Origin: Trichopria drosophilae
Lineage: Eukaryota; Arthropoda; Insecta; Hymenoptera; Diapriidae
NCBI GenBank assembly: GCA_030407085.1
Contig: CM059584.1
Span: 143,334,001 to 143,398,000, forward strand
DNA: 64,000 nt
Reading direction: 5' to 3'
Below, one piece after another: positions 1 through 12,600 of the stretch. Numbering within the stretch: the first letter of the stretch is position 1; every line of letters starts with the position of its first letter. Position numbers and translations under genes: made by a program. Under the pieces are notes generated by a model, which was not told the origin of the DNA, made no database searches, and saw only the letters and a list, made by a program, of their open reading frames with translations.

Positions 1-30
1 AGCGAAACGAGAAATTCCGGTTAAAAAAGT

Positions 31-280
31 GCAGTAATAGGTACTAAAATGTGCGCAGTAATAGGAGCAATGCCGCAGTAATGGGTGCATTGCTACTTTA
101 TGACATTTTAATTCATTATCTCGATAATTCTGATGTAATTAAACTTTATAGATTATTTTACAAAGAATACATAATCAGCTACTCATAAAATTCTAGAAAG
201 ATCGTTTCTTTCAATGCGAAAGTACCGAAAATGCCATTTCATTGTGATATACCTTACAATGCAGCAGTAATTGGTACATT
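31..280. repeat. Dispersed GCAGTAAT short repeat
   Basis: The motif GCAGTAATNGGNNCA occurs at about 31, 55, 75 and 264. The first three copies are about 20-24 bases apart and separated by A/T-rich or GC-containing spacers. This resembles the reiterated subterminal motifs of DNA transposon ends, but no opposite end was found in the window, so the element may continue to the left of position 1. No coding potential is seen here. Confidence 0.35.
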
Positions 281-361
281 TACGCTAAATCTCGTTTGAA
301 CCACATATGTATAAATTACGTTGTGTATAAGTTACTTTTGTTCACGTGCTGATATAAATAT

Positions 362-446
362 GCGAGCGTAGCGTAGTGGTTAAGGGGTCAGCGTCACAAG
401 CGGCGGACAAGAGTTCGATCCTCGGTCGGAGTAGGATTTTTTTCAG
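362..446 (+). repeat. tRNA-derived SINE head
   Basis: The segment contains an A-box-like TAGCGTAGTGG (369-379) and a B-box-like GAGTTCGATCC (411-421), the internal RNA polymerase III promoter arrangement of tRNAs. The two ends do not form a credible 7-bp acceptor stem and the anticodon arm is poor, so this is a tRNA-derived retroposon and not a working tRNA gene. A T-rich stretch follows at 436. The 3' limit of the SINE body and any target duplication could not be fixed. Its sequence differs from the SINE at 6215-6653. Confidence 0.6.
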
Positions 447-570
447 GTTCACAGGTTTATTTGCGAGCGAAATTGTAGAACTATATTACGTTATAACATA
501 CCTAACAATACAGAAATTATAATAAAAAATAAAAATCGATAATAATTCATCCTACTTTTTAATTTTTCTG

Positions 571-770
571 CTCTGGCCAAATTATCAGGCCCTGATCAGA
601 ACTTGGTCCGGCGCCGGATTCGGGCCTTGTTAGAAAAAACGTTATACTGTGTATCAGGGCTGGATCCGTCACCTGATCAAGGCCTGACCAGAGGCCTGTA
701 TCAGGGCCTGATTTTTTCCCAGTTTGCCTGATCAGGACCTGATTTTAGTCTGACTAAATTTCTGGTCGGG
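571..770. mobile_element. Short-TIR element with CCTGATCAGG interior
   Basis: About 200 bases are packed with variants of the palindrome CCTGATCAGG (near 585, 675, 690, 705, 725). The right end reads CTAAATTTCTGGTCGGG and is followed by AT, matching the ends of the related elements at 6091-6158 and 59066-59209. The left end is degraded: CTCTGGCCAAATTA is the best partner. GC content is visibly above the flanks. No ORF is present, so this is a non-autonomous element. Confidence 0.5.
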
Positions 771-780
771 ATATTTATTG

Positions 781-3700
781 CGATAGATTAGTAATAGTTT
801 ATGTCAGCTGAGTTTTACCGTTTCCAGTAACAACTTTGATTTATGAAGGGCTATTTTATTAAATATTCTTATTAAGTTATTCATCTTGTATCCGATATTG
901 AATTCTTAAAACCTTACCAAATGGTACCAAAAACTTATTTAGCGACAGCAACTGAAAAAATTATTTTGTTCATAAATACTTTTTTAAAACTTCTTTTGTT
1001 TAATTCAATTTTTGGAAAATAAGGTGGAAGAGTTATTTAATCGTGATGCAGAATGCAGCAGCATTTGTTTTACATTATTTTAACTCTGAATTTTCCGTTA
1101 ATTCGAGATTGTATTCAACCATGTTACTTTTTTATAAATTATTTTCCAGAATGCAGACTTTTCAAGAAAGACATGGAATCCAGCGAATGTAGTCTCTCAT
1201 TTCACTGAACACCTAGCTCTGATCAGAGTGAAAGGGCATCATGTTACATGCAGAGATCCGATGCCTAGTGGGCGTTTGCGCATATAAAATAAAGAAAATA
1301 TATATATTGTTGGCCGCCATCTCTGAGATTGTCTACAATACGCACGCAAACATATCGACCGTAGTATTGTATATCCGATATAAACAAATTAAGTAAAAGC
1401 TATGGCTCGACCTAGTTTGTCATAGGGCAGGTGGCACCAGCAAATTGCTGCTTTCTCGCGCATGACGATAGTGAGATTATTCAGCATAAACCATCGAAAG
1501 GTTCACGCGCTTCAAAATTCATCGACCTACGAAACTTAATGAAATAAACCGATATCGTTACTTGGTAATTAACCTATTTTCGGTAATAATTGTGGACGTT
1601 CTAACAATAAAAATCACTCCGGGGAAAATATATTTAATCTTGCTTGAGAGTAATGCAATTACGTTAATGATGTTACTGATGAAGGGGGAACTATTATATC
1701 ATCATAAAATGATTTTAACCGATTGAAATTACTTATTGAATAGTTTTATTCAGAAATGAAATCGTCACCTCCATCCTCAGAGAAAAGACAGAAGAAATGT
1801 CGATGGACATTTAAGTGCCCTCTAAATGATTGATTTTTGAACAATTAAATTTGGCTGCATAATTTAGATAACATTACCATGGTTCGAACACTGTAAAACT
1901 GTCCAGTAAATTCATTGCAATTCATAATTCGACAGTATTTTAAGATGATATTAACAAAATTTAGATAATAGAAATTATTTAGACTGCATTTGTCGAAATC
2001 TTTCTGATTGCTAAATAATATGCCTTTTCTTGCGAAATGCATTTACACAAAACATTAGTAAACAAAATTGAATACCGCGTTTTACGCCAAGGAATGTGAA
2101 TATGTTAAATCGCTAAATTTTCACAATATGAAAGTTCTGTAGAAAAAAATATATTGATTAACGAAGCAATTATGACAAATACAATAATAGTTGAATAATA
2201 AATAAAGCCAAGCTGTTATAGAAAACTGGATACACATATTCTCAGTAAAACATCAAAACAGAAAATTGCAAACAACAGACCATGACCTCGAGGGGGTGTC
2301 GACAGATTTGTGCTTTTATTTCTATATCTTTGTTTACGAATGTTTGTAAATATAAATTTGAGCATTGAAATTATTTTAATGAAATTTACAATGATTAGTT
2401 TACTGGTGCCATAAAGAGAGACGAGTCTAATACAGGATATATAGCGTTTTAAGAATGCTCCTGTGAGAGTGAGCGTTGTATTCGCCAGAAGAATGTGTAA
2501 TTGAGGGTATACAAAAATATTAAAATATTCAGTTTCAACAAAGTTTTAGTTTTAGTTAGAATTTCGAGAATATGGATTATCGGAAAGATTTAGGAACATA
2601 ACGCATTGAAAAACGAATTAGTCAACATGCCATTGCCACTCAAGCCACTAATAATAATGAATCTGATGGTGCAACAAATTATGGAATCCTTTTCATTCAT
2701 TTATGTTGAAATAACTAATAAATATTATGGTTTATGCCAGTCGATTCAACAAAAGTTGACAAATTTCAACATTATTACGGCGACGGAAACACAATATCAT
2801 TTAACTCGGATAATTAAAAGTGGTAACGGTAAAATAACATAAAAACAATTCCATCTATTGCAAATTTAACATAAGATCATGACAACCAAGCACAATTATA
2901 ACAGAGCATAGAGTTGAATACTAATATGATTTTAATCGGCATAATATTGCACTGTAAAAAATTGTGAAAAATTCCGTGAAGAGAAGAATTTTGGAAATGA
3001 TTCCTAGCAAACTGCAACATAAACCAACGAATAAAAATGAAGATACTCTTAATTTAAATAATTCCCCCCACCCCCACAATCACCTAATTTAAATGCAACG
3101 AGATAAATACTGGCGGTAAAAGATGTAGTCATTAATAATTTAAAATAATGAAGATTAAAGTTCCTCATTATTACTTCTGATGACGGGCTTAAATCGGTCC
3201 GAAAAGTTGAAAAATTATATTGAGAGTTACTGACAAAATCAACAACTTTTGCTAGTGGTGATAGGGTTCTCTCCACTATTGGTAGCAACACGACCAGTAA
3301 CTAATGTTTTAGGTACAGAGCTCTTCTTTTCTAATTTATAATTATTTTCCAGAATAAGTATTATTTATAATTATCTGGACAGATTAACTACTTCAGAAGA
3401 AATGAGTTCAAAAGGAAAGCTATTTCCAAAATCTTGTTGAAATAATGCTAACATGTTTTTTACTTTATGGTGTTATTAGAGTTTTGTCTCGATTAGGAAG
3501 TTAATTGTGTCAATTGTGTATAGTACAATAATGACTGAAATTTGCAGTATCCGACACTATTATAAATATAAATTGCAACTTTCTATCAGAAATAATAAAT
3601 TCATGGAAAATTGAATGCGTTTACTGCAGTTTAATCGAAATTCTTACTTTGTAATGTCATGAACGATAATTAATGCGGAATAATCAGGATCTCCTAAAAA

Positions 3701-5080
3701 CAGTCACGAAAACTATTTCAATGCACGTTATACTTCATTTCCGGAGGGTTATATTGCAATTTCTCGATAGAATTGTTCGGAGCTTTGTCGTTACCTATAA
3801 GCATATATATTGGATCGAAAACGAGATATTCTGAACGAGCATTAGGTTTACAAGATTTGACGAAACGATAAACCGCCCAGGGGCGCAATTATGCTAGAAA
3901 CAGTATTAAGTATCACAGAATAAGAGGAGCCCGTAGCATGAGACAAATCCTGGCGAACCGGACCAAGGGTTGGGGTAAGAACACAATTTAATTTCCATTA
4001 AATGAAGTCGCTCGCATTTTCGTCGAGCACATACTTCTAATTTGCAACTATAATTTCGACGAGAAGCAGTTCACTTTCAGTGTGCTCGCAAGTCGTTAGA
4101 GCTCCTTCCGCCATTTGCCGCTCGTTTGCGCTTTACTGTCTTTTTTCTCGACTTTTGCGTCAAACGGCAAGTTCCGGCTTACAACCGACAAATGCGTCGT
4201 CCGTACTCAGGCGCGTTTGCCTCTTTTGCCTGTTCCGTCTTATGCAAGCCGCTTTGCGCAATGAAAATGAGAACAATTTGCCACTGAATCGATTTTTTGA
4301 GTCGCTATTGACGTCGAGAACGAGCGACATCGTTATGTTTATTCCCGGCACTATAACAATTGCCGCGAATAGCCTGTTCCTTCCCGGTTGAAATCACCCG
4401 ATCCACTGGGCTTGCTGTTGACAAGTCACTTGTAACTGAAGCAAAATTGTAAGCTTTTAATAAAATTGAGAAAAGTGATAATTATTACTTGAAAACTGTA
4501 TACTTAACAACTTCATAAACTGGTTTGGAATAATTAACCATGAAGCATGCACAACATAGACATTTATCCGCGCAAAGCCAAATTTGAAATCTGCTAAACT
4601 AAATTGCCAGCTCTCAGTTTATAAAGAGCCAGTCCTTAGTTCAATACTAACTTACTTTTTTGAAAATAAGCACATTGATTATTGTACTAATAAAGTTTCG
4701 TCCTATGCATATATATTGGTATATCAGTTATAATTATGGGTAGATCAACTATAATATAACTGATCTGCCAAGAACCATCCATTATTTCTTTCAGTGTTCA
4801 CCAGTGTGCACCATCCAAATGTTAACCTTTGGGGATCAACTATTTAGGAAATAGATATTTCGACGTCCTTGGCTAAATTCGAATATTTTCTATATTCAAA
4901 ATGATGTATTCGAAACAGTGAACGATATTTCGAAAAATTGAGCAACCGTGTGATAGTCAGTGATCATAGGCTACGGAGCATCTAAAATAAAAAATAATCT
5001 CTGAAAAAGTGCCAAGTACATGAACATTCACAATTGCTAATACGCATCAAATGTAATGGTTCTTACACGTATAAATAACA
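781..5080. other. AT-rich non-coding stretch
   Basis: I see no supportable gene here. A slightly GC-richer patch at about 4070-4400 is open on both strands, but the translations are not protein-like and lack splice context. A small imperfect hairpin lies at about 4711-4762 (ATCAGTTATAATTAT against ATAATATAACTGAT). Confidence 0.5.
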
Positions 5081-5502
5081 TCCAAACACGTCAAAAACAT
5101 GATTGAAGTATATGTCATTTCCAAAAATGTCGCACACAAAAATATCACAGGTCAAAACGTCAAACGTCCAAATCTCAACAATAACAAAAAAAAAATACTA
5201 GAATAATCAGTCATTTACGCATCAAAATAAATTATAATCAAAGAAATACTAAACGCACGAACCAAACGTACACACATTGTTTCTGTTGTATCTATGAAAA
5301 GGAGAAATTACAGACTTTTTCTTAAATAAATCCCTGAAATGAAAGTTATTCAATAATATTACTTGTTGTTGCTTGTTACGTCTAAAAAGTATAGACGAAA
5401 ATCTATCCTAATACAATCTAAGGTAATAGCTAATAACAAAAGAACTTTTTTATTGAAGCAGAAATATAATTACATATGTATGGTACAAATTAACTTTTAT
5501 AA

Positions 5503-5514
5503 GATAAATTAACA
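5503..5514 (+). repeat. LINE target-site duplication, left copy
   Basis: GATAAATTAACA directly precedes the LINE fragment and recurs exactly at 6044-6055, directly after its A-rich tail. A 12-bp exact duplication is the expected product of target-primed reverse transcription. Confidence 0.8.
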
Positions 5515-5846
5515 TGGACTGTCTTAGAGTTAGGGCGCAGCTAAGACTAGCGTCGGTTTATTCACGCTCGCTCTTTGTTGCTGGTCGTCGTTATTTGTAC
5601 AACCCGACAGTTTTGTGCACACTTTGCAATCTAAACGCGAACGAATCGTTGCTACATATTTTAACTGAGTGTCCTTTACTAGCACCGGTTAGGCACGAGC
5701 ACGCTGTAATGTTAGGATCGCGACCTGTCCATTCGTCTGGATTACTGTGCGGCTTAATATGTGCTAATGACGTGTTATCGGCGAAGTTGTTATTAAAATT
5801 CGTTAAGGCCTGTTTTGTACGGAGAGCTTTTTTGCTCGGAGATTAA
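5514..5846 (+). pseudogene. LINE ORF2 C-terminal remnant
   Basis: This is an open frame of about 110 codons ending at TAA (5844-5846). It has four metal-ligand residues in the order C-X2-C-X7-H-X4-C at about residues 36-52, followed by a hydrophobic and basic tail ending in FVRRAFLLGD. In intact arthropod LINEs this segment follows the polymerase and contributes to RNA or DNA binding at the target. The ATG at 5514 arises only because the target duplication (ending in A) abuts TG of the LINE; it is not a native start. There is no host function. Confidence 0.8.
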
Positions 5847-6043
5847 AGATGGCGCGTAGCACTATCGTGAATACTAAATTTAAGAAATTCAGCGGAGATC
5901 ATTGTTAGCCTCATTATGTAAGAATTGTTTTTATTTTTTATATTATAATTATTTTGTATCCGTCACTTACGGAACTCGTTCTCAATGGGAAATTTCTCCC
6001 TATTTAAGAGAATAAACTATACAAATACAAAAAAAAATACAAC
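5515..6043 (+). mobile_element. 5'-truncated non-LTR retrotransposon (LINE)
   Basis: This is a 5'-truncated LINE copy keeping only the end of ORF2 and the 3' UTR. The frame running to 5846 encodes about 110 residues with QLRLASVYSR near the start, then CTLCNLNANESLLHILTECP. That is the CX2C...HX4C zinc-knuckle found after the reverse transcriptase (or RNase H) of Jockey/I/R1-like arthropod LINEs. A stop lies in frame just upstream, at 5505, outside the insertion. The 3' UTR runs to an A-rich tail (6022-6043) with AATAAA near 6011. The copy is bounded by the 12-bp duplication GATAAATTAACA. It has no reverse transcriptase core and cannot mobilise itself. The clade is uncertain. Confidence 0.85.
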
Positions 6044-6055
6044 GATAAATTAACA
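6044..6055 (+). repeat. LINE target-site duplication, right copy
   Basis: GATAAATTAACA follows the A-rich tail and matches 5503-5514 exactly. Confidence 0.8.
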
Positions 6056-6090
6056 GATTAATTTTTCGACACGATATTTTGACGAGCGAT

Positions 6091-6158
6091 CCCGAGCTGA
6101 AATTTATTAAGGCCCTGATCAGGCCTATAACGCCGTGCTGAATAAATTTCTACTCGGG
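6091..6158. mobile_element. 68-bp hairpin MITE, CCCGAG ends
   Basis: The left end CCCGAGCTGAAATTTATT pairs with the right end, whose reverse complement reads CCCGAGTAGAAATTTATT (16 of 18 identical). The centre holds the palindrome GGCCCTGATCAGGCC. AT flanks both sides, consistent with a 2-bp target duplication. It interrupts the inverted-motif end of the element that spans 5085-6214. Related to 571-770, 53231-53361 and 59066-59209. Confidence 0.7.
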
Positions 6159-6201
6159 ATATTTTTTGTGATATTAGGACGCCCAATATTTTTTGTGATA
6201 T

Positions 6202-6214
6202 TTTGACGCCTCAT
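6202..6214 (-). repeat. SINE target-site duplication, left copy
   Basis: TTTGACGCCTCAT occurs exactly here and at 6654-6666, bracketing the SINE. Confidence 0.8.
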
Positions 6215-6653
6215 ATATAGATACATACATTCATCCATACATTGGTCAGATTTATTTGCCAACTTTATGTCACCTATGGCTAATCGGGCAAGGCTTTAGT
6301 CATTATACCACACAGGATGATACAAACAAATAAACAATCGCAAATGCTTCACATAATTGACACCGTCAACAGTTAGTCGGCGGCCTATGCCGTAGGAGGC
6401 ACATTGCAAACATTATCTTATTTTAATTCAGAGCAATATTTACGAAGCGTCGACCACGGAAATACCATTCAAGGTTCCCATAACTATCGACTGGTGTTGG
6501 TAGCAGTCCCAAATTCATACATTCGCCCAACAAGGTTTCCTGAATTATCCGCAATGGATATAAATAAAAGTTGCCAGACGGGGATTCGAATCACGACCTA
6601 AGGAAAGTTCAGTTTACGAGGCAAGCATTCTAACCATTAGGCCATCGCGTCCC
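6215..6653 (-). mobile_element. tRNA-derived SINE, full-length
   Basis: Read on the minus strand, the element starts at 6653 with GGGACGCGATGGCC and carries an A-box-like TGGCCTAATGG and the B-box GATTCGAATCC (around 6582-6592). A long unique body ends near 6215 in a simple ATGTATG / TATCTATATAT tail. It is flanked by the exact 13-bp duplication TTTGACGCCTCAT, as expected for LINE-mobilised SINEs. The body contains a second tRNA-like half near 6270-6300 (GGTATAATGACTAAAGCC on the minus strand). An open frame at 6404-6601 on the plus strand is incidental. Confidence 0.85.
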
Positions 6654-6666
6654 TTTGACGCCTCAT
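6654..6666 (-). repeat. SINE target-site duplication, right copy
   Basis: Exact second copy of TTTGACGCCTCAT, adjoining the 5' end of the minus-strand SINE. Confidence 0.8.
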
Positions 6667-9600
6667 TAGAACTTCATCTTCTTCAGGACTGTCACTATAA
6701 TCACTATATAAATACACATTTATTTTCGGCGAAAAATGCATTATGTGATATATATGTCTCGTGTATGTGTATTTTTTATTGCCAAATCGATGGTTAGACA
6801 ACAGTTGCTTATAATGCGGTATGTCAATAAGGAAAAATATAAATATATATAAATATTCATATCCATATAAAATTATCCCTTTGCAGCATGTTGGACTTAA
6901 ATGAAGAATTTTAGCACAAAAATTTAATTTTAAGCATTGAAAAGACGTGGATTTCGTGCTAACAGAAGTTGCATTTCTAACTTAGTTCTATTTCAATATT
7001 AAATGAAATCCAGGGGTCGTGATAAAGTATTATATTCTTCTCTAAAATATTCTAATCCACTCGTTTATTTTTGTCATTTATACTTTATTATGCCCAAACT
7101 TACATTTAAAAAAGAAAGCTTATCTATATAAGATATCTGTGTTATTTTTTTGATAAAAGAAAACCCGAATTTTGTTATTTCATATAACTTCCATATAACT
7201 TCAAAGGAAAATATTTGAATAGCATTTTTTTAAATTGGAACTCGAAATGTTTTACTGTTCATATCAACGTAAAAGAAAACTTCGATAAAATATATTTCTA
7301 TGTAAATGTAATTCGAAAACAAAAATATTATACCTTACAAACCGTAAAATATTAAATATTTTGATTGAAAAATGATACGTGGAATTCTCCGTATATAAAA
7401 GTGCCGTATATGAATCAAGTTCCATTTCTTTTTTTCAAATATGTGTATTATATTCACTGATATACAACTCTTATTTATGTAATTTTAGTTACTACAAAAT
7501 GAAGAAATTAACTTAAAATTGAATATTCATGCCCTACTTATCAAAAATAAAATCTATTAACAATTTGTCATTTATTGAGTGTTCCTAATTTGAACAACTA
7601 GTTTATTTATCAACTCCAAGCAAACAATTGAAATGAAATAATCCTTACCATAATAAATGAAATACTTTTAGAGATCAATATTAATGACATTTACAACGAT
7701 TTTGCGAGAAGATTGAATGAGATTGTTATTTCAGGTAAAACAATATCTACCTATTGCATGGAAAATTCTAGAAAGTTTAAAATGGTACTATCTAAATTCT
7801 TTGCAGTGAAAATTGAGTCACCGTTTCAAGAAGAGTCAAATTTGAGTCTAGGAAGAGTGATATTTCGCTTTATTGGGAGTAATATTTTACTTTTCTAGGA
7901 ATGATTTTTTTTTCACTCTTGATGGAGTGAAATGTTACATTTAATAAAATGAAATTTTCGTTCGTAACAAAAGAGTTGCTCAGTTTTCATTGCAAGGAAT
8001 TTAGAGTGAACACAGTTTTATAGGATGTGTCTTTCTATATTAATGTGCAGTATTCGTTACTTTTTTTAAGATGAAACGTAACGATAAATTTGACTGTGTA
8101 ACCAAAATTTTTAATATAAAACCCGATTTAACCGTTTAACGCTCAAACGTGCACTATTTCGATATGAAGTTTCACACGCTATTTTAGGAATTCAACTCCA
8201 CGATAAAATTTGGTTGCTAGTAATTTCTTATTGTTATTCTAAATATAGAAGCTAATGTAACCATATATTTTCTTGTTTTCTAATTTTTTACCTTTTCTTC
8301 AATGGCTGTATAAAAAGCATAAACGAAATGAAATTTCTCATGCGAGAATATACCATTCATTTAAGTGACACGGCAGATTCGGTCTAGTGATGTGTTTCAT
8401 TTCGGATTTCATTGTAGTATTTTGACAAGCGGCAATCGATCCCACAAGGGTCAGGAAATAATTGAAATCGACGCTTCTAGACCTAGGAAATAATCCTGTT
8501 GCTTACTAATTTCGACAGTGAAGCCATCTCTAAGCCGTCTTCAATTTCATTAATTGCGCGAACTCGCCGCTTCTCGTATTATTGCGCTTTATCATTTATT
8601 ACTACCTCTTCGGCAAATCTGGGCAAATTGGACGTTGTCTGCACACTGCTTTCCAACCATTTGCTCCGATAATAGCCGTGGATATACCTACGTGCATGTG
8701 CATATTAATGTGTGAACGCAGCATGACCCCCTTTATGGAAATGCGTGAATTGTGATATACAGGTATATCGAAGGCATTTAGAACAATAAATCCGTTCCTA
8801 ATAACTTCATCGCCCGTTTTGGTAATATGCTTATCTCTTACATGGCGCAAAAAGATGTGTAATATTACGCCATAATAAGTATCGCCTGTAAATGTTCAGT
8901 ACATTCTTATTGGGAAATACAAAAAGAAACTCAAAGATATAATGAAACAATGTTCATGCGGATACGAAAATATTTACATAGTGGTAAGGTAATTTTTCAC
9001 ATGTCGCGAGTGAGGAGTTATTATTAGAAGGTTTTTAACTATGCAACAAATTGTCATCATACATCAATTTTTATGAAACTCGCTTTTTAAATTTCATTAA
9101 TCGCTGACCCCGAGAAACATCACTGATTTCAATCTTTGGTAGCAATTTCTTATTCATATTGGATTTGATCATTCAATCGTTGACTTTGTGAACCAAATTC
9201 CTATACGTGGAGAATATTAGATAGGAAATCGCCGGCATCGCGACGTTTCAATTCTAATCATGTGGACATACCTTATAGCAACGATCGCATGGCGTTCCAT
9301 CAGTCCATTACTCAAAATATGAAACTTATTTCTTATAACTTTTTGGAAAGGAGTTTTATACTATTATCAGTACTTTTCTCTATTTTCACGTCGGACATGA
9401 CTTCATTATGACAATGACAGATTCCTTATTGGTAATATAATAATTAATAATTTCTGGGTTTACATTTATTTCGACTTCTTGGACAGGTCTACGAGTGATG
9501 GGACGACGACACCAAACATTCTATCAGACGTACACCAGCAGTAGGAAAGGTTCCTGAGACACACCAGTGGACCTTGGAGGGATGTCAACGATCTTCGCTC

Positions 9601-12600
9601 TTCTTTCTTCAGAAGTGGATAAATGCGTAAGTTGGTAAGATAAGTAGGCAGACAGTCTACGTTGTGTTACAAAACATTCAACCTCAAAGGTTCTGATATT
9701 ATCTCTCATATAATATTTATCTCTGTTAAACGCAACTGCGCATGTGTACGGGCCTCTTACGATTTTTACCGCCCGCTCATCTCATTTTCGCCCGCTCCTG
9801 GTTACCTAAGCTCGCGCTGGTGTATTTTCCTAGACAGGTGTGACAACAAATTACTTGTCATAATAATGATATGAAACAAATTATACAGCAACTTGAAATA
9901 ATAATAGGCGTAATTATAACTGTTCGAAATAATATATTTACTAATTGGTTCTCCAATAAGCGGTTACATTAAATTTAAAATTAAATCGTTTTGTATCCAG
10001 AGTACAAACATAAGCAGAAACGATTTAGATGTAAAAATATTCTGAACTTATTTGGCCACATTGAATTGTTAAAACTGCTCTTAAAAAATTTAAATAATTT
10101 GTTAATTATTTATAACGATAATAAGTATATTTGGACCTAAATAACATAGTACAGAAACTTTTGCCTAGATTTTACACATTTTACGAATAACTGTTTTCTT
10201 CTCAGTGCCGAGCTGAAGTATTTTTCATTTTTATCGTAATAAATAAAAGCAAAACAAAACGTTACGCAGTATTTTGTTTATTTATTGTGAAATACTTCAT
10301 GTGTGTAAACTGAAACTAATGAAAATTTCGTCCGATTTTCGTTCGTGTTATAAATGAAATTTTCAATTAATTTAAAGTTTTCTTTAAAGTAGTATCGGTA
10401 CCCGCAGAAAGATTAATAAAATACGATAAATAAAAAAATTTCCTAAATTAAAATACAAATATTTCATTTAGGAATTTTAATAAAATAGTTTTATAAAACA
10501 TGAATACAAAAATCAATTCCCCGTAGTTTCAAACAAAAAATATGTGGAAATTCTACCGATCACGTAAAAGAATGAAAAAGAAAATCTGGTAGATCGAAGC
10601 AAACATGCTCGGCATATCGTAGCCAAAAAAAGAGTCTGTGAATACAGACATTTTTCAAAATATTAATAATCGAGTTGTTTAATATTTTAAGAAAAAATAT
10701 ATCTTTTCTTTGAAACCCTATTGCAATAACCAGTTGCCGGTAATGTCTATTTCAAAACTTCTTAATGAATACAGTGTGGTATTAATTGCATTTTCGAAGG
10801 AAGAAAGTGAAGCAACATCAGTACAGCAATATTGTAAATATATACAGTAATTAGGATATATTTAAAAATTGATGTTTTATATGAATTGCCTGAACACTAT
10901 CGAAAAATTGTGAGTATGGAATGCATTTTCAATCCACACAAATGTAACGGATCGCGTGCTCCCGGCAATTTCACGATTACTTCTTTCTTACTGGGGGTAT
11001 GTATGAAAAGTATCACAAAAATCGTGATGGCCTATTTGATGATTTATTGTTCTATTCAAAATCATTCTTGTGTAACATGTGATTTAAAAGTGGCCATATG
11101 GATGGTCAAAATAATCCATTAAACCTTTCAGTATTTTTAATGTATATTTTATACATACAATAATTACAAAAATGAATGCAACGCAAATAACATAGCTGCG
11201 TTGTTTGATATACATTCAAATTACAAATACATTAAAAATATTTTTCCACCCTAAAATAAATATTCATATATTTGTGGCAGAAGCTAATTATTGATTCAAT
11301 ATTTGTAGATTATTTTAATAACTCCAGTGAAGAATTATTTCAATTTCAAAAGTACACTAATACAAGAAAAAATGTTACACACTTAGGACGTACCGAGAAC
11401 GTTCGACGTCGCAAATGTATTATACGTAAATTAAATAAAATCGTATCCGACTCTCAGCGTGCGTCACTTTTCGCGGAATGAAAAAGCTCGATTCGACCGA
11501 ATACAGATAATCGGATTGCAAATGCTTCAGTTCCACCTCACAATTCAATTGTTGAACTTAATCCGCTTAGAGGTAAATGACACCGGTAAATACATTTATG
11601 CATGCACATGAAGCACGTAGGATATGTATTTTCAAATCTATGTACAATAGTTACACTAGGTTATATTTTAAAATCATGTAAGGTATATTGTGCTACTTTC
11701 TGAGGAATAGAAGGTCTGATGTACAAAGGCACGATACCGTAGTAAGAGCATTTACAAATCCTTCTATTTTCAATGACTATGTCTGATGAAAATCATATGT
11801 TATGTTAATTTGGAGCCAAGGCTAACTCCAACATCAATTTTAGTAAACTCCACCAAGGTAACCAGGGAAGGATAGAATTTTACTAATTTCAAAACTATAA
11901 GTTCAAAACACTAACATGTTCTTGCTAGTGAAATGGAATGTACTTAAATGCAGGCTAAATACAGATTTAAGTGTTACGTAAGTAGAACTTAAAAATATCT
12001 GTAAAACTCTGGGACATGAAAGGTATATTAAACAAATGGAATCTAAAAGAATGTCTTCGAAGTTGAGGCCACAGTGATTTCGCAAATTTCTCAAAATTTA
12101 AAATTTTTAGTTTTATGGTTAAATCAATAACAATATACACATCAGTTTAACTTTAACATTGATTTTACAACCGAAATTTAGTGTTTATAAAAAATAAATG
12201 AAAATGTAAGCTCCCAAGAGTAGAAATATTTTCAATCTGTTCGAATATTGGTGGTAACATGAGCATACAGTGATTTCATTACAAACGTCTTACTTTAAGT
12301 GATAAGGGTGTTGTTCTAATATATCTAAGGCTTGAACAATTGACCATGTCTTAAAAGAAGGTGTTTTAGGGTATAGATCACCGTATCTTGGAATAAGAAT
12401 CTTTTATCTTTAAAATTCACAATGAATGAACTAATATTTAGACACTGATCACCGTGAAGGCACGCCTAATTCATCTGATCAGCTCCTGATTTAATTATTT
12501 ACTCATTACCGGGATTTCGTCAGTCATATACCATAAAACAAAGCGCACATTTGGACGTCCTCAGAAGCTCTTCAGGACATCCCGAGAAGGAGTGTTGTTT

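Larger units (their letters stand above)
5085..6214. mobile_element. Host element with GTC-motif ends, split by insertions
   Basis: The left end (about 5085-5170) repeats CGTCAAAA and AATATCACA motifs. The right end (6056-6214, without the MITE) carries the same motifs inverted: GATATTTTGACG and TTTTTGTGATATT. Between them sit a LINE (5515-6043) and a hairpin MITE (6091-6158), and the SINE at 6215 abuts the right edge. Removing the insertions leaves a short element of about half a kilobase. The end architecture resembles the MULE at 21250-22510. Exact termini and a target duplication were not resolved. Confidence 0.35.

Noticed and set aside
8602..8850. 82-codon minus-strand frame that looks moderately protein-like
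   Set aside because: No acceptor precedes it, and the donor-like sites inside and after it are inconsistent; evidence is insufficient.
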